A stretch of 42,327 bases of DNA, taken from the NCBI GenBank assembly GCA_017449975.1, contig JAFSYK010000075.1, forward strand, positions 1 through 42,327, in the 5' to 3' direction. The translations under genes were made by a program, and so were the position numbers. The notes below the pieces were generated by a model that saw only the letters and a list, made by a program, of their open reading frames with translations, was not told the DNA's origin and did no database searches. Of the stretch, positions 7,607 through 17,721 are shown piece after piece; the first letter of the stretch is position 1, and each line of letters starts with the position of its first letter. Origin of the DNA: Bacteroidales bacterium (GTDB lineage Bacteria; Bacteroidota; Bacteroidia; Bacteroidales; P3).

Positions 7607-7608
7607 TT

Positions 7609-8181
7609 ATGAAACATCGCATTGCATTTTTCGTGCTGTGCCTCGTATGCCTCAGCGGCGTACAGGCACAGCATGTTGAGTTTAAGTGGCATGGTCTCTA
7701 CGGCGTTGCCGGTCTGGATTATATGACCAACCTGAACCGCGACGACCACGAAGTCTCTTTCACGGGGCTCTCGGCGGTGATGGGATGGCAGATTCGCAAA
7801 GAATCGGGCATCGGTTTGGGTTTTTCTTATCTGAAAGACTCCAAGGGCGCTTTCTCCCAGATGCCGCTTTTTGTGGAATTGCGCAGCCACTATCTGCGTA
7901 ACCAAATCACCCCGTTCTCGGCCGTTCAGGTCGGATATTCGTTTCCGATCAACAGCTCCAGCAGCGGTAGTGAGGCCATCTCCATCAAGCAGGGGGGTCT
8001 CATGTTCGCCGTCGAGCTGGGTGCTCGTTATGCCATTACCCGCTTGATGGGTGTCAACCTGCATGTGGGTTATCAGCTTTTGATGATGAACGAGGTGGAA
8101 CGTCAGCATGTCGGAATGCCCGCCGACCGTTCGTCGCAGCTGTTGCACAACATTAAGGTGGGTGTGGGCTTCAATTTCTAA
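7609..8181 (+). CDS. Small outer-membrane beta-barrel protein
   Basis: A 190-residue protein with a clear signal peptide (MKHRIAFFVLCLVCLSGVQAQ), followed by alternating hydrophobic/polar strands (YGVAGLDYM, IGLGFSYL, PFSAVQVGYSF, LHVGYQLL). It ends in the aromatic residue expected for outer-membrane insertion (VGVGFNF). It belongs to the porin-like OmpA/OprF-type barrel families common in Bacteroidota; the exact family is not certain. The ATG lies two bases after the atoA stop, so it is probably translated from the same message. Its role is unknown. Confidence 0.75.
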   Translation: MKHRIAFFVLCLVCLSGVQAQHVEFKWHGLYGVAGLDYMTNLNRDDHEVSFTGLSAVMGWQIRKESGIGLGFSYLKDSKGAFSQMPLFVELRSHYLRNQITPFSAVQVGYSFPINSSSSGSEAISIKQGGLMFAVELGARYAITRLMGVNLHVGYQLLMMNEVERQHVGMPADRSSQLLHNIKVGVGFNF

Positions 8182-8241
8182 CCCCTAATCATTCACGTTC
8201 ATCTTTTCTATCAACACTCCCATTCACTCTATTGTTAAGCA

Positions 8242-11200
8242 ATGAACAAGAGGTTACTCTCCCTGCTGGCGGCGGTGACTGTCGCCTTGGGTGTCAGCGC
8301 GCAGACGGTGCGCACTGCCGTCGATGATGTAGAGACCATAGAAGAGGGTCGTCACACATCGCGTGTCGATGTGACGCCATACAGCGACGAGGACGATATT
8401 GAAAAAGGCGCCTACAGCCGTTCGTCCTATTACATGTCGCTCAACGGCAGTTGGCATTATGACCTGCGCACCAATTACAGTGACCGTTCGAGTGAGGTGG
8501 AGGGACGCGACTTCTCTGCCGACGCATGGTCGACGATGACGCTGCCCTGCCGTAGTTTGCAGCGCAACGGCAACGCATTGGCATTGCCTGCTATTGGCAA
8601 CACTGGGCGCATCGTTCATGAGGAAAACCTGAGTACCGTGTTCTATCGCTCTTTCTATGTCAACGACAGCTGGCGTGGACATTCCGCCGTTCTCCGTATG
8701 CAGGGGCGCTCGGCCTACCATGTGTGGGTCAACCGCAAGTATGTCGGCTACGCCGAAGACAGTCGTGCTGTCAACGAGTTCGACATCACCAAGCTGTTGC
8801 GCTTTGGCAAGAATAATGATATTACCGTGCAACTGGTGGGTCTCTCCACCGGTTCGCTGTTGGAGAGCGACTACGACCCGTGGCTCAATGGTATCACGGG
8901 TGATGTGGCGATCACCTTCTATCCGGAGACTTATATCGACGACTATGCGGTGCATGCCGACTACAATGATGCCACGCACAGCGGCCAGTTCTCGGTTGAC
9001 GCCATGGTGATGTCGTCGCGCAACAAGGGTCGCTACTATCTGGAGGCGGAGCTCTGGAATCCGCAGGGTCACGAGGTCGCCAAAATGGGTAAATGGATTT
9101 ATCTGGACAAGCGCAACGGTACGTCGGCACATGTGGATTATGTGCTGAAGGATGTGTTGCCGTGGAGCGCCGAGCGTCCGTCACGCTATACGGTGGTGCT
9201 GCGCTTGCTCGACGAGAAGATGCAACCGCTGATGAGCACGGGCTCGCGCATCGGCTTCCGCAGTGTCGCTGTCGACGGCAGCCGTCTGTTGGTTAACGGC
9301 AGTCCTGTCGTATTGCGCGGCGTGGCATACGTCGACAACGGGCAGTCGGTAGAGGATATGCGCGACGACCTGTTGCGCATGAAACGTAACAATATCAACG
9401 CTGTGCGTACTGTCCACTATTCGCCGGCACGCGGTGTCTTCTACGATCTTTGCGACGAATTGGGTCTCTTTGTGATGTGCGACGCCAACTTGCAGCCTTT
9501 CTCCAGCGGCAAGAAAGCCATCGCCACCGATGCGGACTACGCCGATAATTTCGTGGCACGTGTGCGCACCATGTATGAGCAGTTGAAGAATCATCCTTCC
9601 GTCATCCTCTGGTCGTTGGGCAACAGTACCGACAACGGCATCTGTATGACACAGGCCTACCGTGCCTTGAAGCGGCTCGACACCAGTCGACCCACGGTGT
9701 TTGCCGGCGCCACCACGGCTGAAAACAGCGACCTGAAAGCGCTAAACAACCCCACGGTGGAGGAGATCCGCAAACTGCTGGCCAACGGTACCCGTCAGCC
9801 TCTACTGGTGGCTGTATACGGTGATGCCGAGGGCAACCCGTATGGTGGAATGCAAACGTTTTGGCAGAGCCTTTCGGCCGCCACGGCCGGTGGCTTCGCC
9901 GCTACATGGAACAATTACACGTCGGGCATCATTGAAACAGGTTACGCGATAAAGCATACAGGCATTGGCCAGCGCGACGTTGTCGACGAGCTGCGCGAAG
10001 CCTACAGACCTTTCGATATCACCCTTCAGAATTTAGCCCCCGACGCTGCGGAATTCAACGTGGTCAACCACAACCACACGCTGTCGCTGGGCGACTACCG
10101 TGTGAGCTATTCTTTGTACAGCAACCTCAAACCCCGCATCATTGAGGGTGATATCAGCACCCCATTGCAGCCGGGAGCCTCGCATCTGTTCAAGGTGCGT
10201 CTGCCCAAGCTGACGCTCTATGCCGGCGAGGAACTGATGATACGTTTTGTGGTGCGTCCGCGCAACATTGCGTCTCTGGACGCCAAGACGGTGCTCTCCA
10301 CCGCTACCTTTGTGCTGCCGGCCTCACAGATTGCCAAGCAGCCTCTGCCCGACTACGACCGCAGCCGACTGACGATGAGCTACGACGACAGCACGCGTAT
10401 GCTTACGGTATCGGGCAAGTCTTTCTCGGTGCAGTTCGATTGTGGGCTGGGATCGCTCAGCCAGATGACGGTGGCGGGCGAAAGCCTGATGCAGAAGCCG
10501 CTGATGCTTGATTTCTGGCGTGAGACCGTTGGCGACGATGCCGATTTGAACAGTCGTGCCACCCGCTGGCAGCAGTACCAGAACATGCGTTCCGAGGTGG
10601 TCGATGTGGATTACCGTGCCACGGACAGCGGAACGGTGCTGGTGAATGTGATGCTACGCTATGTATCGGCAACAGGCACACTGCTCTTCGATGTCAGACA
10701 GCGTTACACGGTGCTTTACACGGGTGATGTGTTGGTCGACAACGAGGTGCGCAGCGTACAGTCGATGGCCGAGCCGTCGCGTGTGGGCTGTGTGCTGGGC
10801 GTGGCTGCCGGTCTCGACAGTCTGTCCTGGGTGGGCCGCGACCGTGCCTCCTACAGTGACCGCAAGGCGGGTAGCCAGCTGGGCAGCTTTAACGCCGATG
10901 CCCGTAGGGTGCGTGGTTCCCATGCCGACACACGTCGGCTGGTGCTTTCGAACGACCGTGCAGGACTCTATGTGGACATGTTGGATACCCTCTTCTCCTA
11001 TGAGTTGACACAGCAGGGTAGGGGATATCAGCTGTATGCCGACTATCGCATGGCGCCGGCCGGCGGTTTGGTTACGCCCGCGCTGAACAACGAGATGCAA
11101 AAATATCATTTTGTCTTGCATCTGCGTCCCTATAACCCGCAGCTGGAGGAGACAGACGATTTCTGCCGCACAATATATCCGGTCGAACAGCATACGTTGC

Positions 11201-11943
11201 TGCCGATGCCTGTCATCACGGCCAGCAGTGAGCATTTCGACGCTCCGATGCGTGTCACGCTGTCGCTGCCTGCCGATGGCGGCAACTGGAACGGTGTGGA
11301 GATTCGTTACACTTTGGATGGCTCGACTCCCGATGCCTCGTCGCCGCGTTACACCGCCCCCTTTATCATTGAGGGTAGCACCACGGTCAACGCCAGGGCG
11401 ATGAAGGCGGGTGTTTCGCCGTCGTTTGTGGCCAGTCGTTCATTCTACTTCGACTATATTGCCACGGTTTCGTTCGAAAACAAACCTAACACCCCTTATA
11501 ACCGCCATTACGACCGTGCCCTTTCAGATGGCGAGACGGGCAGTGTCGACGATCTGTCGCACGCCTGGATTGGTTTCTCGGGCAACGATATGGTGGTGAC
11601 GGTCACGTTGAGCAAGGCGGTCGACCTCGATGAGGTGCGGTTGCGCTTTGCCCACCAGCCGTCGGCATGGACATTTGCCCCCACGGCGGTGACGGTGAGC
11701 ACGTCGTCCGACGGTGTGCAGTTCGGCGAGCCGGTCTCTGCCGAGATGAGCTTCGACCCCACCGATGCCGCCAACAATAGCAGTCGTTTGGTGGAGCCCA
11801 CGGTACGTGTGGCGACACGTGGCGTGCGCTATGTACGCATCGTGGCGAAGAATGTGGGACGTGTGCCCGACTGGCATACAGCCAAAGGCTTGCGTGCCTG
11901 GCTGATGACCGATGAGGTGACCCTTACCGAGATGATGAAATGA
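8242..11943 (+). CDS. Secreted GH2 (LacZ-like) protein lacking both catalytic glutamates
   Basis: A 1233-residue secreted protein with signal peptide MNKRLLSLLAAVTVALGVSAQ. In order: GH2 jelly-roll sugar-binding domain (about 60-230), Ig-like domain (to about 340), TIM barrel (about 345-600), a DUF4981-like Ig domain, and a beta-galactosidase small-chain domain (FWRETVGDDADLN near 770). These are followed by a chitobiase C-terminal-like repeat (TLDGSTPDASSPRYTAPF) and a discoidin-like C-terminal domain. The LacZ acid/base motif SLGNESG is here SLGNSTD (S462 in place of Glu). The nucleophile motif ILCEYAHAMGN is here LVAVYGDAEGN (V525 in place of Glu). DEANIETHG is also lost (CDANLQPFS). It is therefore probably a sugar-binding pseudoenzyme. 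It overlaps tcdA by four bases (ATGA). Confidence 0.88.
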   Translation: MNKRLLSLLAAVTVALGVSAQTVRTAVDDVETIEEGRHTSRVDVTPYSDEDDIEKGAYSRSSYYMSLNGSWHYDLRTNYSDRSSEVEGRDFSADAWSTMTLPCRSLQRNGNALALPAIGNTGRIVHEENLSTVFYRSFYVNDSWRGHSAVLRMQGRSAYHVWVNRKYVGYAEDSRAVNEFDITKLLRFGKNNDITVQLVGLSTGSLLESDYDPWLNGITGDVAITFYPETYIDDYAVHADYNDATHSGQFSVDAMVMSSRNKGRYYLEAELWNPQGHEVAKMGKWIYLDKRNGTSAHVDYVLKDVLPWSAERPSRYTVVLRLLDEKMQPLMSTGSRIGFRSVAVDGSRLLVNGSPVVLRGVAYVDNGQSVEDMRDDLLRMKRNNINAVRTVHYSPARGVFYDLCDELGLFVMCDANLQPFSSGKKAIATDADYADNFVARVRTMYEQLKNHPSVILWSLGNSTDNGICMTQAYRALKRLDTSRPTVFAGATTAENSDLKALNNPTVEEIRKLLANGTRQPLLVAVYGDAEGNPYGGMQTFWQSLSAATAGGFAATWNNYTSGIIETGYAIKHTGIGQRDVVDELREAYRPFDITLQNLAPDAAEFNVVNHNHTLSLGDYRVSYSLYSNLKPRIIEGDISTPLQPGASHLFKVRLPKLTLYAGEELMIRFVVRPRNIASLDAKTVLSTATFVLPASQIAKQPLPDYDRSRLTMSYDDSTRMLTVSGKSFSVQFDCGLGSLSQMTVAGESLMQKPLMLDFWRETVGDDADLNSRATRWQQYQNMRSEVVDVDYRATDSGTVLVNVMLRYVSATGTLLFDVRQRYTVLYTGDVLVDNEVRSVQSMAEPSRVGCVLGVAAGLDSLSWVGRDRASYSDRKAGSQLGSFNADARRVRGSHADTRRLVLSNDRAGLYVDMLDTLFSYELTQQGRGYQLYADYRMAPAGGLVTPALNNEMQKYHFVLHLRPYNPQLEETDDFCRTIYPVEQHTLLPMPVITASSEHFDAPMRVTLSLPADGGNWNGVEIRYTLDGSTPDASSPRYTAPFIIEGSTTVNARAMKAGVSPSFVASRSFYFDYIATVSFENKPNTPYNRHYDRALSDGETGSVDDLSHAWIGFSGNDMVVTVTLSKAVDLDEVRLRFAHQPSAWTFAPTAVTVSTSSDGVQFGEPVSAEMSFDPTDAANNSSRLVEPTVRVATRGVRYVRIVAKNVGRVPDWHTAKGLRAWLMTDEVTLTEMMK

Positions 11944-12653
11944 ACCAGCGCACCGAACTCCTTGTCCGTAGCGATGGCTTGACACGGCTCCGTCAGGCGC
12001 ATGTACTGGTCGTCGGACTGGGCGGTGTGGGCGGCTATGCTGCCGAGATGCTGTGTCGTGCCGGCATAGGTCGCATGACCATCGTCGATGGCGACACGGT
12101 GAGCGAGAGCAATATCAATCGCCAGTTGGTTGCATTGCACAGCACCGTGGGGAAATCCAAGGCTGCGCTCTTTGCCGAGCGGATGCGCGACATCAATCCC
12201 GAGTTGCAGCTGACGGTGGTGGATGAATACCTGCGCGACGAGCGAATGGTGGAGCTGCTGGAGGCAGAACGTTATACGGGCGTTGTCGACGCCATCGACA
12301 CGTTGTCCCCCAAAGTTTTCCTACTCTTTCACAGTCGTCGGCTGGGACTGCCGGTCGTCAGTGCGATGGGCAGTGGCGGACGCATGGATGGCAGTCGGGT
12401 GAAGACTGCTGACATTGCCGACAGCTATGGCTGTCCGCTGGCGGCGATGGTACGGAAACGCTTGCGCCGTATGGGTGTTCAGGACGGCATACGAGTGGTT
12501 TTCTCCGACGAACCGGTTCCGGAACACGCCATGATGGAGGAGATCGGCGAGAACAAGCGTACCACGCTGGGCACCATCTCTTATATGCCTGCCCTGTTTG
12601 GCTGCCGACTGGCGGAAGAGATGATTCGGATTTTGTTAACCCCATTAGACTAA
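11940..12653 (+). CDS. tcdA: tRNA threonylcarbamoyladenosine dehydratase
   Basis: An E1-like ATP-dependent enzyme that cyclises t6A37 of ANN-decoding tRNAs to ct6A. It has 237 residues. The nucleotide-binding motif VLVVGLGGVGGYAAEML (about 22-38) is followed by IVDGDTVSESNINRQLVA, the ThiF/E1 signature, and by VVDAIDTLSPK. The ending GTISYMPALFGC is typical of TcdA/CsdL. The ATG overlaps the preceding stop, indicating translational coupling with the GH2-like gene, although no functional link is obvious. Confidence 0.92.
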   Translation: MNQRTELLVRSDGLTRLRQAHVLVVGLGGVGGYAAEMLCRAGIGRMTIVDGDTVSESNINRQLVALHSTVGKSKAALFAERMRDINPELQLTVVDEYLRDERMVELLEAERYTGVVDAIDTLSPKVFLLFHSRRLGLPVVSAMGSGGRMDGSRVKTADIADSYGCPLAAMVRKRLRRMGVQDGIRVVFSDEPVPEHAMMEEIGENKRTTLGTISYMPALFGCRLAEEMIRILLTPLD

Positions 12654-12700
12654 TTATCCCAATCGGATCAATTAGACACATAAGACAAATAAAGAAAAAG
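12638..12700 (+). repeat. 9-bp-periodic spacer between tcdA and the lipoprotein gene
   Basis: From the tcdA end, ATTAGACTAATTATCCCAAT and GGATCAATTAGACACATAAG follow with a rough 9-base period. About 27 of 30 bases match the spacer at 40133-40165, which shows it is a dispersed repeat. Confidence 0.7.
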
Positions 12701-13756
12701 ATGATAAAACAGAAGTTCTTGTTTGCTGTTGCAGTGGTGATGACGCTGTTGGGTTTTACCGCCTGTGAGAGTGAGTTTTCTCCCAATGCCGAATGGCAGG
12801 AGTTGCCTTCGGTGTACTGCCTGTTGGATCAGGACGACGACACCACATTCGTGCGGCTGCAGCGTTGTTACCTGGGCGACGGCAACCTCTATGAGTATGG
12901 CAGGATAGCCGACTCTATCTATTATCCCGACGGGGTGATGGAGGTGCTGATACGGGTTTGGCGCAATGCGTCGGACATGACGGTGAGTGGTGCCACACCG
13001 CTCTACGAGATGAATTTCACCCGTGAGTTGCGCGACAAGGTGGATGGCAATTTTGCATCTGGTCCGCAGCCCATCTATTGTCATCGCAACATGCCCGGTG
13101 AACTGGACAGCGCCTATACCTATCAGCTTATCGTGCGTCGCGTGAGCGACGGTGCGACGGTGGCGACAGCCACCACTCGGCTGCTCGGCGACCCCAGCGC
13201 CACCTATGGCTGGCTGAAAACACCGTCGCCGGTGGGTGGTAATGGCCGTGTCACCTTCAACATGATGTCCGGTTCCTGCGTCATCCGCTGGATTCCGCTC
13301 GACCGTGGCCGACTCTATCAGCCGCGTGTGCGTTTCTACTACCGCTATCGCTTTGCACCCGACAGTTTGCGCTATCTCGACATCGCCTGCCAGTCGGTGA
13401 AGGCAACATCGCAGCAGAGCCTCGAACTGAACACGTCGGTCTACAAGGAGTACTATCTGGGCGAGATTGCCAAGGCTTTGCGGTCCGACACCAACCACAA
13501 GATGTTTGTCGACACGGTGGCCATCATCATGGATGTCGCCAACGAGTCGCTCAACGCCTATATCGCCATCACCACCGCTGTCGAGCGACAGAACTACCAG
13601 ATGTATAACAATATCACGGGCGGCGTGGGACTTTTCGCCGCACGTCGCACTCATCTGATGGAGAAGGTGCTGTCCGACAAGGGAGACCAGACGACGGGCA
13701 TGCACACCCTGCTTGAAAATCTTAATGTGGGATTCCAGCAGAACGATTTAAAGTAG
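12701..13756 (+). CDS. DUF4249-type lipoprotein
   Basis: A 351-residue protein with a lipoprotein signal peptide: [22 protein letters not shown], with the lipobox cysteine at 22 followed by [20 protein letters not shown]. The opening after the cysteine (short linker, then [20 protein letters not shown]) and the later beta-rich body fit the DUF4249 lipoproteins of Bacteroidota. These are often encoded near TonB-dependent systems, though none is seen here. The mature protein is expected at the outer membrane. Function is unknown. The gene ends about 50 bases before leuS, which has its own promoter. Confidence 0.75.
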   Translation: MIKQKFLFAVAVVMTLLGFTACESEFSPNAEWQELPSVYCLLDQDDDTTFVRLQRCYLGDGNLYEYGRIADSIYYPDGVMEVLIRVWRNASDMTVSGATPLYEMNFTRELRDKVDGNFASGPQPIYCHRNMPGELDSAYTYQLIVRRVSDGATVATATTRLLGDPSATYGWLKTPSPVGGNGRVTFNMMSGSCVIRWIPLDRGRLYQPRVRFYYRYRFAPDSLRYLDIACQSVKATSQQSLELNTSVYKEYYLGEIAKALRSDTNHKMFVDTVAIIMDVANESLNAYIAITTAVERQNYQMYNNITGGVGLFAARRTHLMEKVLSDKGDQTTGMHTLLENLNVGFQQNDLK

Positions 13757-13776
13757 CTTTTTTGCGAGAAAAAACG

Positions 13777-13784
13777 TATCTTTG
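13777..13784 (+). promoter_or_regulatory. -7 box of leuS
   Basis: TATCTTTG followed by CAC, the preferred context in this phylum, lies 22 bases upstream of the leuS ATG. The -33 region is a T-run (13757-13764) at non-ideal spacing. Confidence 0.6.
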
Positions 13785-13805
13785 CACTTTTTCATAGCCG
13801 CTGCA

Positions 13806-16640
13806 ATGGACTACAATTTCAATGCCATCGAGCCTAAATGGCAAGAATTCTGGCGCAAGCAACAGACTTACCGCGCCGACAACCAATCGGATAAACCTCA
13901 TTTTTATGTTCTCGACATGTTCCCTTACCCCTCGGGGGCGGGTCTGCATGTGGGACATCCGCTGGGCTATATTGCCAGCGATATTTATGCGCGTTACAAA
14001 CGTCAGTGTGGCTTCAATGTGCTGCATCCCATGGGTTACGACGCATACGGTCTGCCCGCCGAGCAGTATGCCATCCAGACGGGACAGCATCCGGCCAAGA
14101 CCACGGAGCAGAATATCAAGCGCTACCGCGAACAGCTCGACAAGCTGGGTTTCAGCTTCGACTGGGATCGCGAGGTGCGTACCTGCGACCCCGCCTATTA
14201 CCACTGGACACAGTGGACGTTTATCCAGCTGTTCAACCACTACTATGACGAGCGTCAGCAGAAGGCGCGTCCCATCAGTGATCTGGTGGCACGTCTGGCC
14301 AGCGGCGAGGAACCGATGACCGACGGTCGTCAGTGGAACAGCCTCAGCGAGGCGGAGCAACAGCAGTATCTGATGGACTACCGTTTGGCCTATCTGGCCG
14401 ACATCCCCGTCAACTGGTGCCCTGCCCTGGGCACAGTGCTGGCCAACGATGAGGTGGTGGGCGGCTTGAGTGTGCGCGGCGGCTATCCCGTCGAACGCAA
14501 GCTTATGCGTCAGTGGAGTCTGCGCATCACCGCCTACGCCCAGCGTCTGGTCGACGGACTGGAGCAGGTGGACTGGAGCGAGAGCCTGAAAGAGATTCAG
14601 CGCAACTGGATTGGTCGCTCGGAAGGTGCCGCCGTGTATTTCAATATTGAAAGTCGAAATTTGAATAGTGTTGATTCTGGCACAAACGAGGATTTCAAAA
14701 TTCAAAATTCAAAATTCGAAATTTTCACTACCCGTCCTGACACCATTTTCGGTGTCACTTTCATGGTGCTCTGTCCCGAGCATGAGATGATAAGCCAAAT
14801 CACCACCCCCGAGCAGCGTGCTGAGGTGGAGGCCTATGTCACCTGGGCGAAGAATCGCAGCGAGCGTGAGCGTCAGGCCGAGGTGAAAAAGGTGAGTGGC
14901 GTTTTTACAGGCGCTTATGCCGTCAACCCATTGACGGAGGAACGCATCCCCATCTGGGTGAGTGATTATGTGCTGGCGGGCTATGGCACGGGTGCTATTA
15001 TGGCGGTGCCGGCGCACGACAGCCGCGACTTTGCCTTTGCACGTCATTTCAACCTGCCCATCCGTCAAGTGGTCTCTCTGGAAAAGGACGTCACTTCCGA
15101 CCCCACCGAATGGACGGAGAGCATGGATGCCAAGACTGGCTACTCGGTCAACAGCGGCTTCGTCACCGGCATGAAGGTGAAGGAAGCCATGGCTGCCGTC
15201 ATCGACAAGATTGAGGAGATGGGTATCGGTCACCGTACCGTCAATTTCCGTCTGCGCGACGCCATTTTCAGCCGTCAGCGCTATTGGGGCGAGCCGTTCC
15301 CGATTTATTACAAAAACAATATTCCGCATTGTATACCTGAAGAGTGCTTGCCGTTGCTGTTGCCCGAGGTGAGCGACTTCAAACCCACCGCCACGGGCGA
15401 ACCGCCGCTGGGTCATGCCACCCGCTGGGGTTGGGACGAGCAGCACCGCTGTGTGGTGGAGACGGACAAGATTGACCATAAGACGGTCTTCCCGTTGGAG
15501 CTGAGTACGATGCCGGGTTTCGCCGGTAGCAGTGGCTATTATCTGCGCTACATGGATCCGCACAACGACAAGGCCTATTTCTCGTCGGAGGCGGTGAACT
15601 ATTGGCAGCAGGTCGACCTCTATGTCGGCGGTGCCGAGCATGGTACAGGTCACCTTATCTATGCCCGTTTCTGGAACAAGTTCCTCTACGACATCGGATT
15701 GGCGGTGCAGGAAGAACCGTTCCGCAAACTCATTAACCAAGGTATGATTCAGGGTCGTTCCAGCTTCGTGTATCGTTCGAAGGAGGACAACAACCTGTTC
15801 ATCTCGAAGGGTCTCGTAAAAGATTTCAATACGGTAACGGCCATCCATGTCGACATCAATATCGTCGACAACGATATTCTGGATGTCGAGCGCTTTCGCC
15901 AGTGGCGTCCTGAGTTCAAGGATGCCCGCTTCGAGTTGGAAGATGGCAAATATGTGTGTGGCTGGGAGATTGAAAAGATGTCCAAGTCGATGTTCAATGT
16001 GCAGAACCCCGACGACCTGGTGGAACGTTACGGTGCCGACACGCTGCGTCTTTACGAGATGTTCCTGGGTCCCGTTGAGCAAGCCAAACCTTGGGACACC
16101 AACGGTATCGAGGGTGTATTCCGCTTCTTGAAGAAGTTCTGGCGTCTTTATGAAAACGTCGATGACGCACAACCCACGCCGGCTATGGTGAAGCTGTTGC
16201 ACCAGACTATCAAGAAGGTCACCGACGATATCGAGCGTTTCTCGTTCAACACGATTGTGTCGACGATGATGATTTGCACCAATGAGTTGACTGCCGCGGG
16301 CTGCCACAGCCGTAGCATACTGAAGCCGCTGCTGCCTTTGCTGGCACCGTTGGCACCGCATATCACCGAGGAGTTGTGGCATCAGCTGGGCCATGAAGAC
16401 AGTGTGTGTCAGGTCGCCTGGCCTCAGTACGACCCCGCTCAGTTGGTGGAGACCGGTTTCACCTATCCCGTGTCGTTCAACGGCAAGATGCGTTTCACCA
16501 TCGAACTGCCTGTCGACATCGATTCCGACGCGGCCTTTGCCGCCGTCGCCGAGCATCCGTCAGGCAAGAAATACTTGGAGGGTGCGACGCCCAAGAAGGT
16601 GATTTTTGTTCCCAAAAAGATTATCAATATTGTTATCTAG
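13806..16640 (+). CDS. leuS: Leucyl-tRNA synthetase
   Basis: A class I aminoacyl-tRNA synthetase that charges tRNA-Leu. The start is ATG at 13806 ([19 protein letters not shown]), giving 944 residues; the upstream TTG lies in the promoter. The HIGH motif is HVGH in [15 protein letters not shown]. The KMSKS loop is KMSKS in [12 protein letters not shown]. The CP1 editing domain includes [14 protein letters not shown], the threonine-rich editing site. Residues 279-307 contain an AT-rich low-complexity insertion just before that segment, with inverted heptamer arrays (see the repeat at 14641-14727). The reading frame is kept, so the enzyme is probably functional. It leads a long plus-strand block with nusB. 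Confidence 0.97.
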   Translation: MDYNFNAIEPKWQEFWRKQQTYRADNQSDKPHFYVLDMFPYPSGAGLHVGHPLGYIASDIYARYKRQCGFNVLHPMGYDAYGLPAEQYAIQTGQHPAKTTEQNIKRYREQLDKLGFSFDWDREVRTCDPAYYHWTQWTFIQLFNHYYDERQQKARPISDLVARLASGEEPMTDGRQWNSLSEAEQQQYLMDYRLAYLADIPVNWCPALGTVLANDEVVGGLSVRGGYPVERKLMRQWSLRITAYAQRLVDGLEQVDWSESLKEIQRNWIGRSEGAAVYFNIESRNLNSVDSGTNEDFKIQNSKFEIFTTRPDTIFGVTFMVLCPEHEMISQITTPEQRAEVEAYVTWAKNRSERERQAEVKKVSGVFTGAYAVNPLTEERIPIWVSDYVLAGYGTGAIMAVPAHDSRDFAFARHFNLPIRQVVSLEKDVTSDPTEWTESMDAKTGYSVNSGFVTGMKVKEAMAAVIDKIEEMGIGHRTVNFRLRDAIFSRQRYWGEPFPIYYKNNIPHCIPEECLPLLLPEVSDFKPTATGEPPLGHATRWGWDEQHRCVVETDKIDHKTVFPLELSTMPGFAGSSGYYLRYMDPHNDKAYFSSEAVNYWQQVDLYVGGAEHGTGHLIYARFWNKFLYDIGLAVQEEPFRKLINQGMIQGRSSFVYRSKEDNNLFISKGLVKDFNTVTAIHVDINIVDNDILDVERFRQWRPEFKDARFELEDGKYVCGWEIEKMSKSMFNVQNPDDLVERYGADTLRLYEMFLGPVEQAKPWDTNGIEGVFRFLKKFWRLYENVDDAQPTPAMVKLLHQTIKKVTDDIERFSFNTIVSTMMICTNELTAAGCHSRSILKPLLPLLAPLAPHITEELWHQLGHEDSVCQVAWPQYDPAQLVETGFTYPVSFNGKMRFTIELPVDIDSDAAFAAVAEHPSGKKYLEGATPKKVIFVPKKIINIVI
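14641..14727 (+). repeat. AT-rich inverted-heptamer insert inside leuS
   Basis: Left units ATTGAAA, GTCGAAA and TTTGAAT are followed by a core of about 25 bases, and then by TTTCAAA, ATTCAAA, ATTCAAA and ATTCGAA. TCGAAATTTGAAT (14654-14666) is inverted at 14707-14719 with 12 of 13 bases matching. The segment is strongly AT-rich inside a GC-rich gene and is read through in frame. Confidence 0.8.
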
Positions 16641-16687
16641 TAATACGACTGTTACTGGTTTTATTAAAATAATTCCTCTTATCTACT

Positions 16688-17662
16688 ATGCTAAGCCGCC
16701 ACTTCCTCCGCGCCAAAGTTCTGCAGTCGCTCTATGCTTCCCAGATGGATCCTGCCGAGCGCTACCAGATTGAACTTGCGTTTAAAGACAATGTGGAACA
16801 ACTCAACACGTTGGGTACGATACAGCTGGGTCTTTTGGTGCGAGTCCGTCCCGTCGCGTTGCGTGTACTGGACGACCTGTCGCACAAGTTTATGCCCTCT
16901 GAGGTGGAACGCAATCCGTCGACTCGTCTGCAAGACAACGCTTTTCTGTTGTCATTGTGCGACAATGTGACGCTACGGCGCCGTATGGAGGCATTGCCAA
17001 AAAACGCTTTGCCCGACGAGGATGTGATGCGCATTTTCTTTTTGCAGTTTCGTACCACAGAGGTCTACGAGAAGTATGCCGCCAGCCCGCAGTCGGACGA
17101 TGCCGACCGTAACTTTGTGTTACAGCTGTTCCGTGGACTGATCAACGACAGTGCCATCCGGTCGGCGGTCTGCGAACAGAACCTGCTGTGGGATGACGAC
17201 TACGACCAGCTGGCACAGTATAATTTTATGATGATGAAGGCGCTGGATGCGCAATTCGACGCCGCCAGCTACCTGCCGTTGATGCACGACGAGCATGTCG
17301 AGAAGGATGTCGAAGACTATCGCTTTGCCTTCGACCTTCTGCGCAATGCCTGCATCCAGCACGACGAGAACCAAGAGCTGATTCGTGCCCATCTGCACGG
17401 CTGGGATTTCGAGCGAGTGGCGGTGATCGATCTCATCCTGCTCAATATGGCCATTGCCGAGGTGACGACATTCGAGACGATTCCCGAGCGGGTGACCATC
17501 GATGAGTATATCGAGCTGTCCAAAGAGTTCTCCACGGAGCGCAGCAAGCTTTTCATCAATGGCATCCTCGATCGTATCTTCGCCCAGTTGCGTGCCAACG
17601 GCCGCATCAACAAGACCGGCCGCGGTCTGCCTGTGCTGGAAGAAGAGGATTTGAATGCGTGA
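16688..17662 (+). CDS. nusB: NusB, long Bacteroidota form
   Basis: Transcription antitermination factor that binds boxA RNA with NusE (S10) in rRNA operons. It has 324 residues against about 140 in E. coli, the expected long form for this phylum. The N-terminal RHFLRAKVLQSLYASQ matches the NusB opening. The conserved C-terminal half (about 235-300) contains VAVIDLILLNMAIAE, PERVTIDEYIELSKEF and SKLFINGILDRI. The middle 150 residues are a lineage-specific helical insertion. It follows leuS by 47 bases and precedes DUF1573-yajC-ybbR-coaE. Confidence 0.93.
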   Translation: MLSRHFLRAKVLQSLYASQMDPAERYQIELAFKDNVEQLNTLGTIQLGLLVRVRPVALRVLDDLSHKFMPSEVERNPSTRLQDNAFLLSLCDNVTLRRRMEALPKNALPDEDVMRIFFLQFRTTEVYEKYAASPQSDDADRNFVLQLFRGLINDSAIRSAVCEQNLLWDDDYDQLAQYNFMMMKALDAQFDAASYLPLMHDEHVEKDVEDYRFAFDLLRNACIQHDENQELIRAHLHGWDFERVAVIDLILLNMAIAEVTTFETIPERVTIDEYIELSKEFSTERSKLFINGILDRIFAQLRANGRINKTGRGLPVLEEEDLNA

Positions 17663-17700
17663 ATGTGTTAGTGTGAGAATGCGTAATTAAATAGATAACG
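17653..17700 (+). repeat. 8-bp-periodic spacer after nusB
   Basis: GAATGCGT, GAATGTGT, TAGTGTGA and GAATGCGT follow in 8-base steps across the nusB stop. No inverted partner array is seen, so this is a simpler relative of the other spacers. Confidence 0.5.
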
Positions 17701-17721
17701 TTATAACGAAAAGAACGACTT

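Noticed and set aside
14709-16556. Very long minus-strand open frame opposite leuS
   Set aside because: It is a composition shadow of the GC-rich leuS frame; its product resembles no protein family and leuS is certain.
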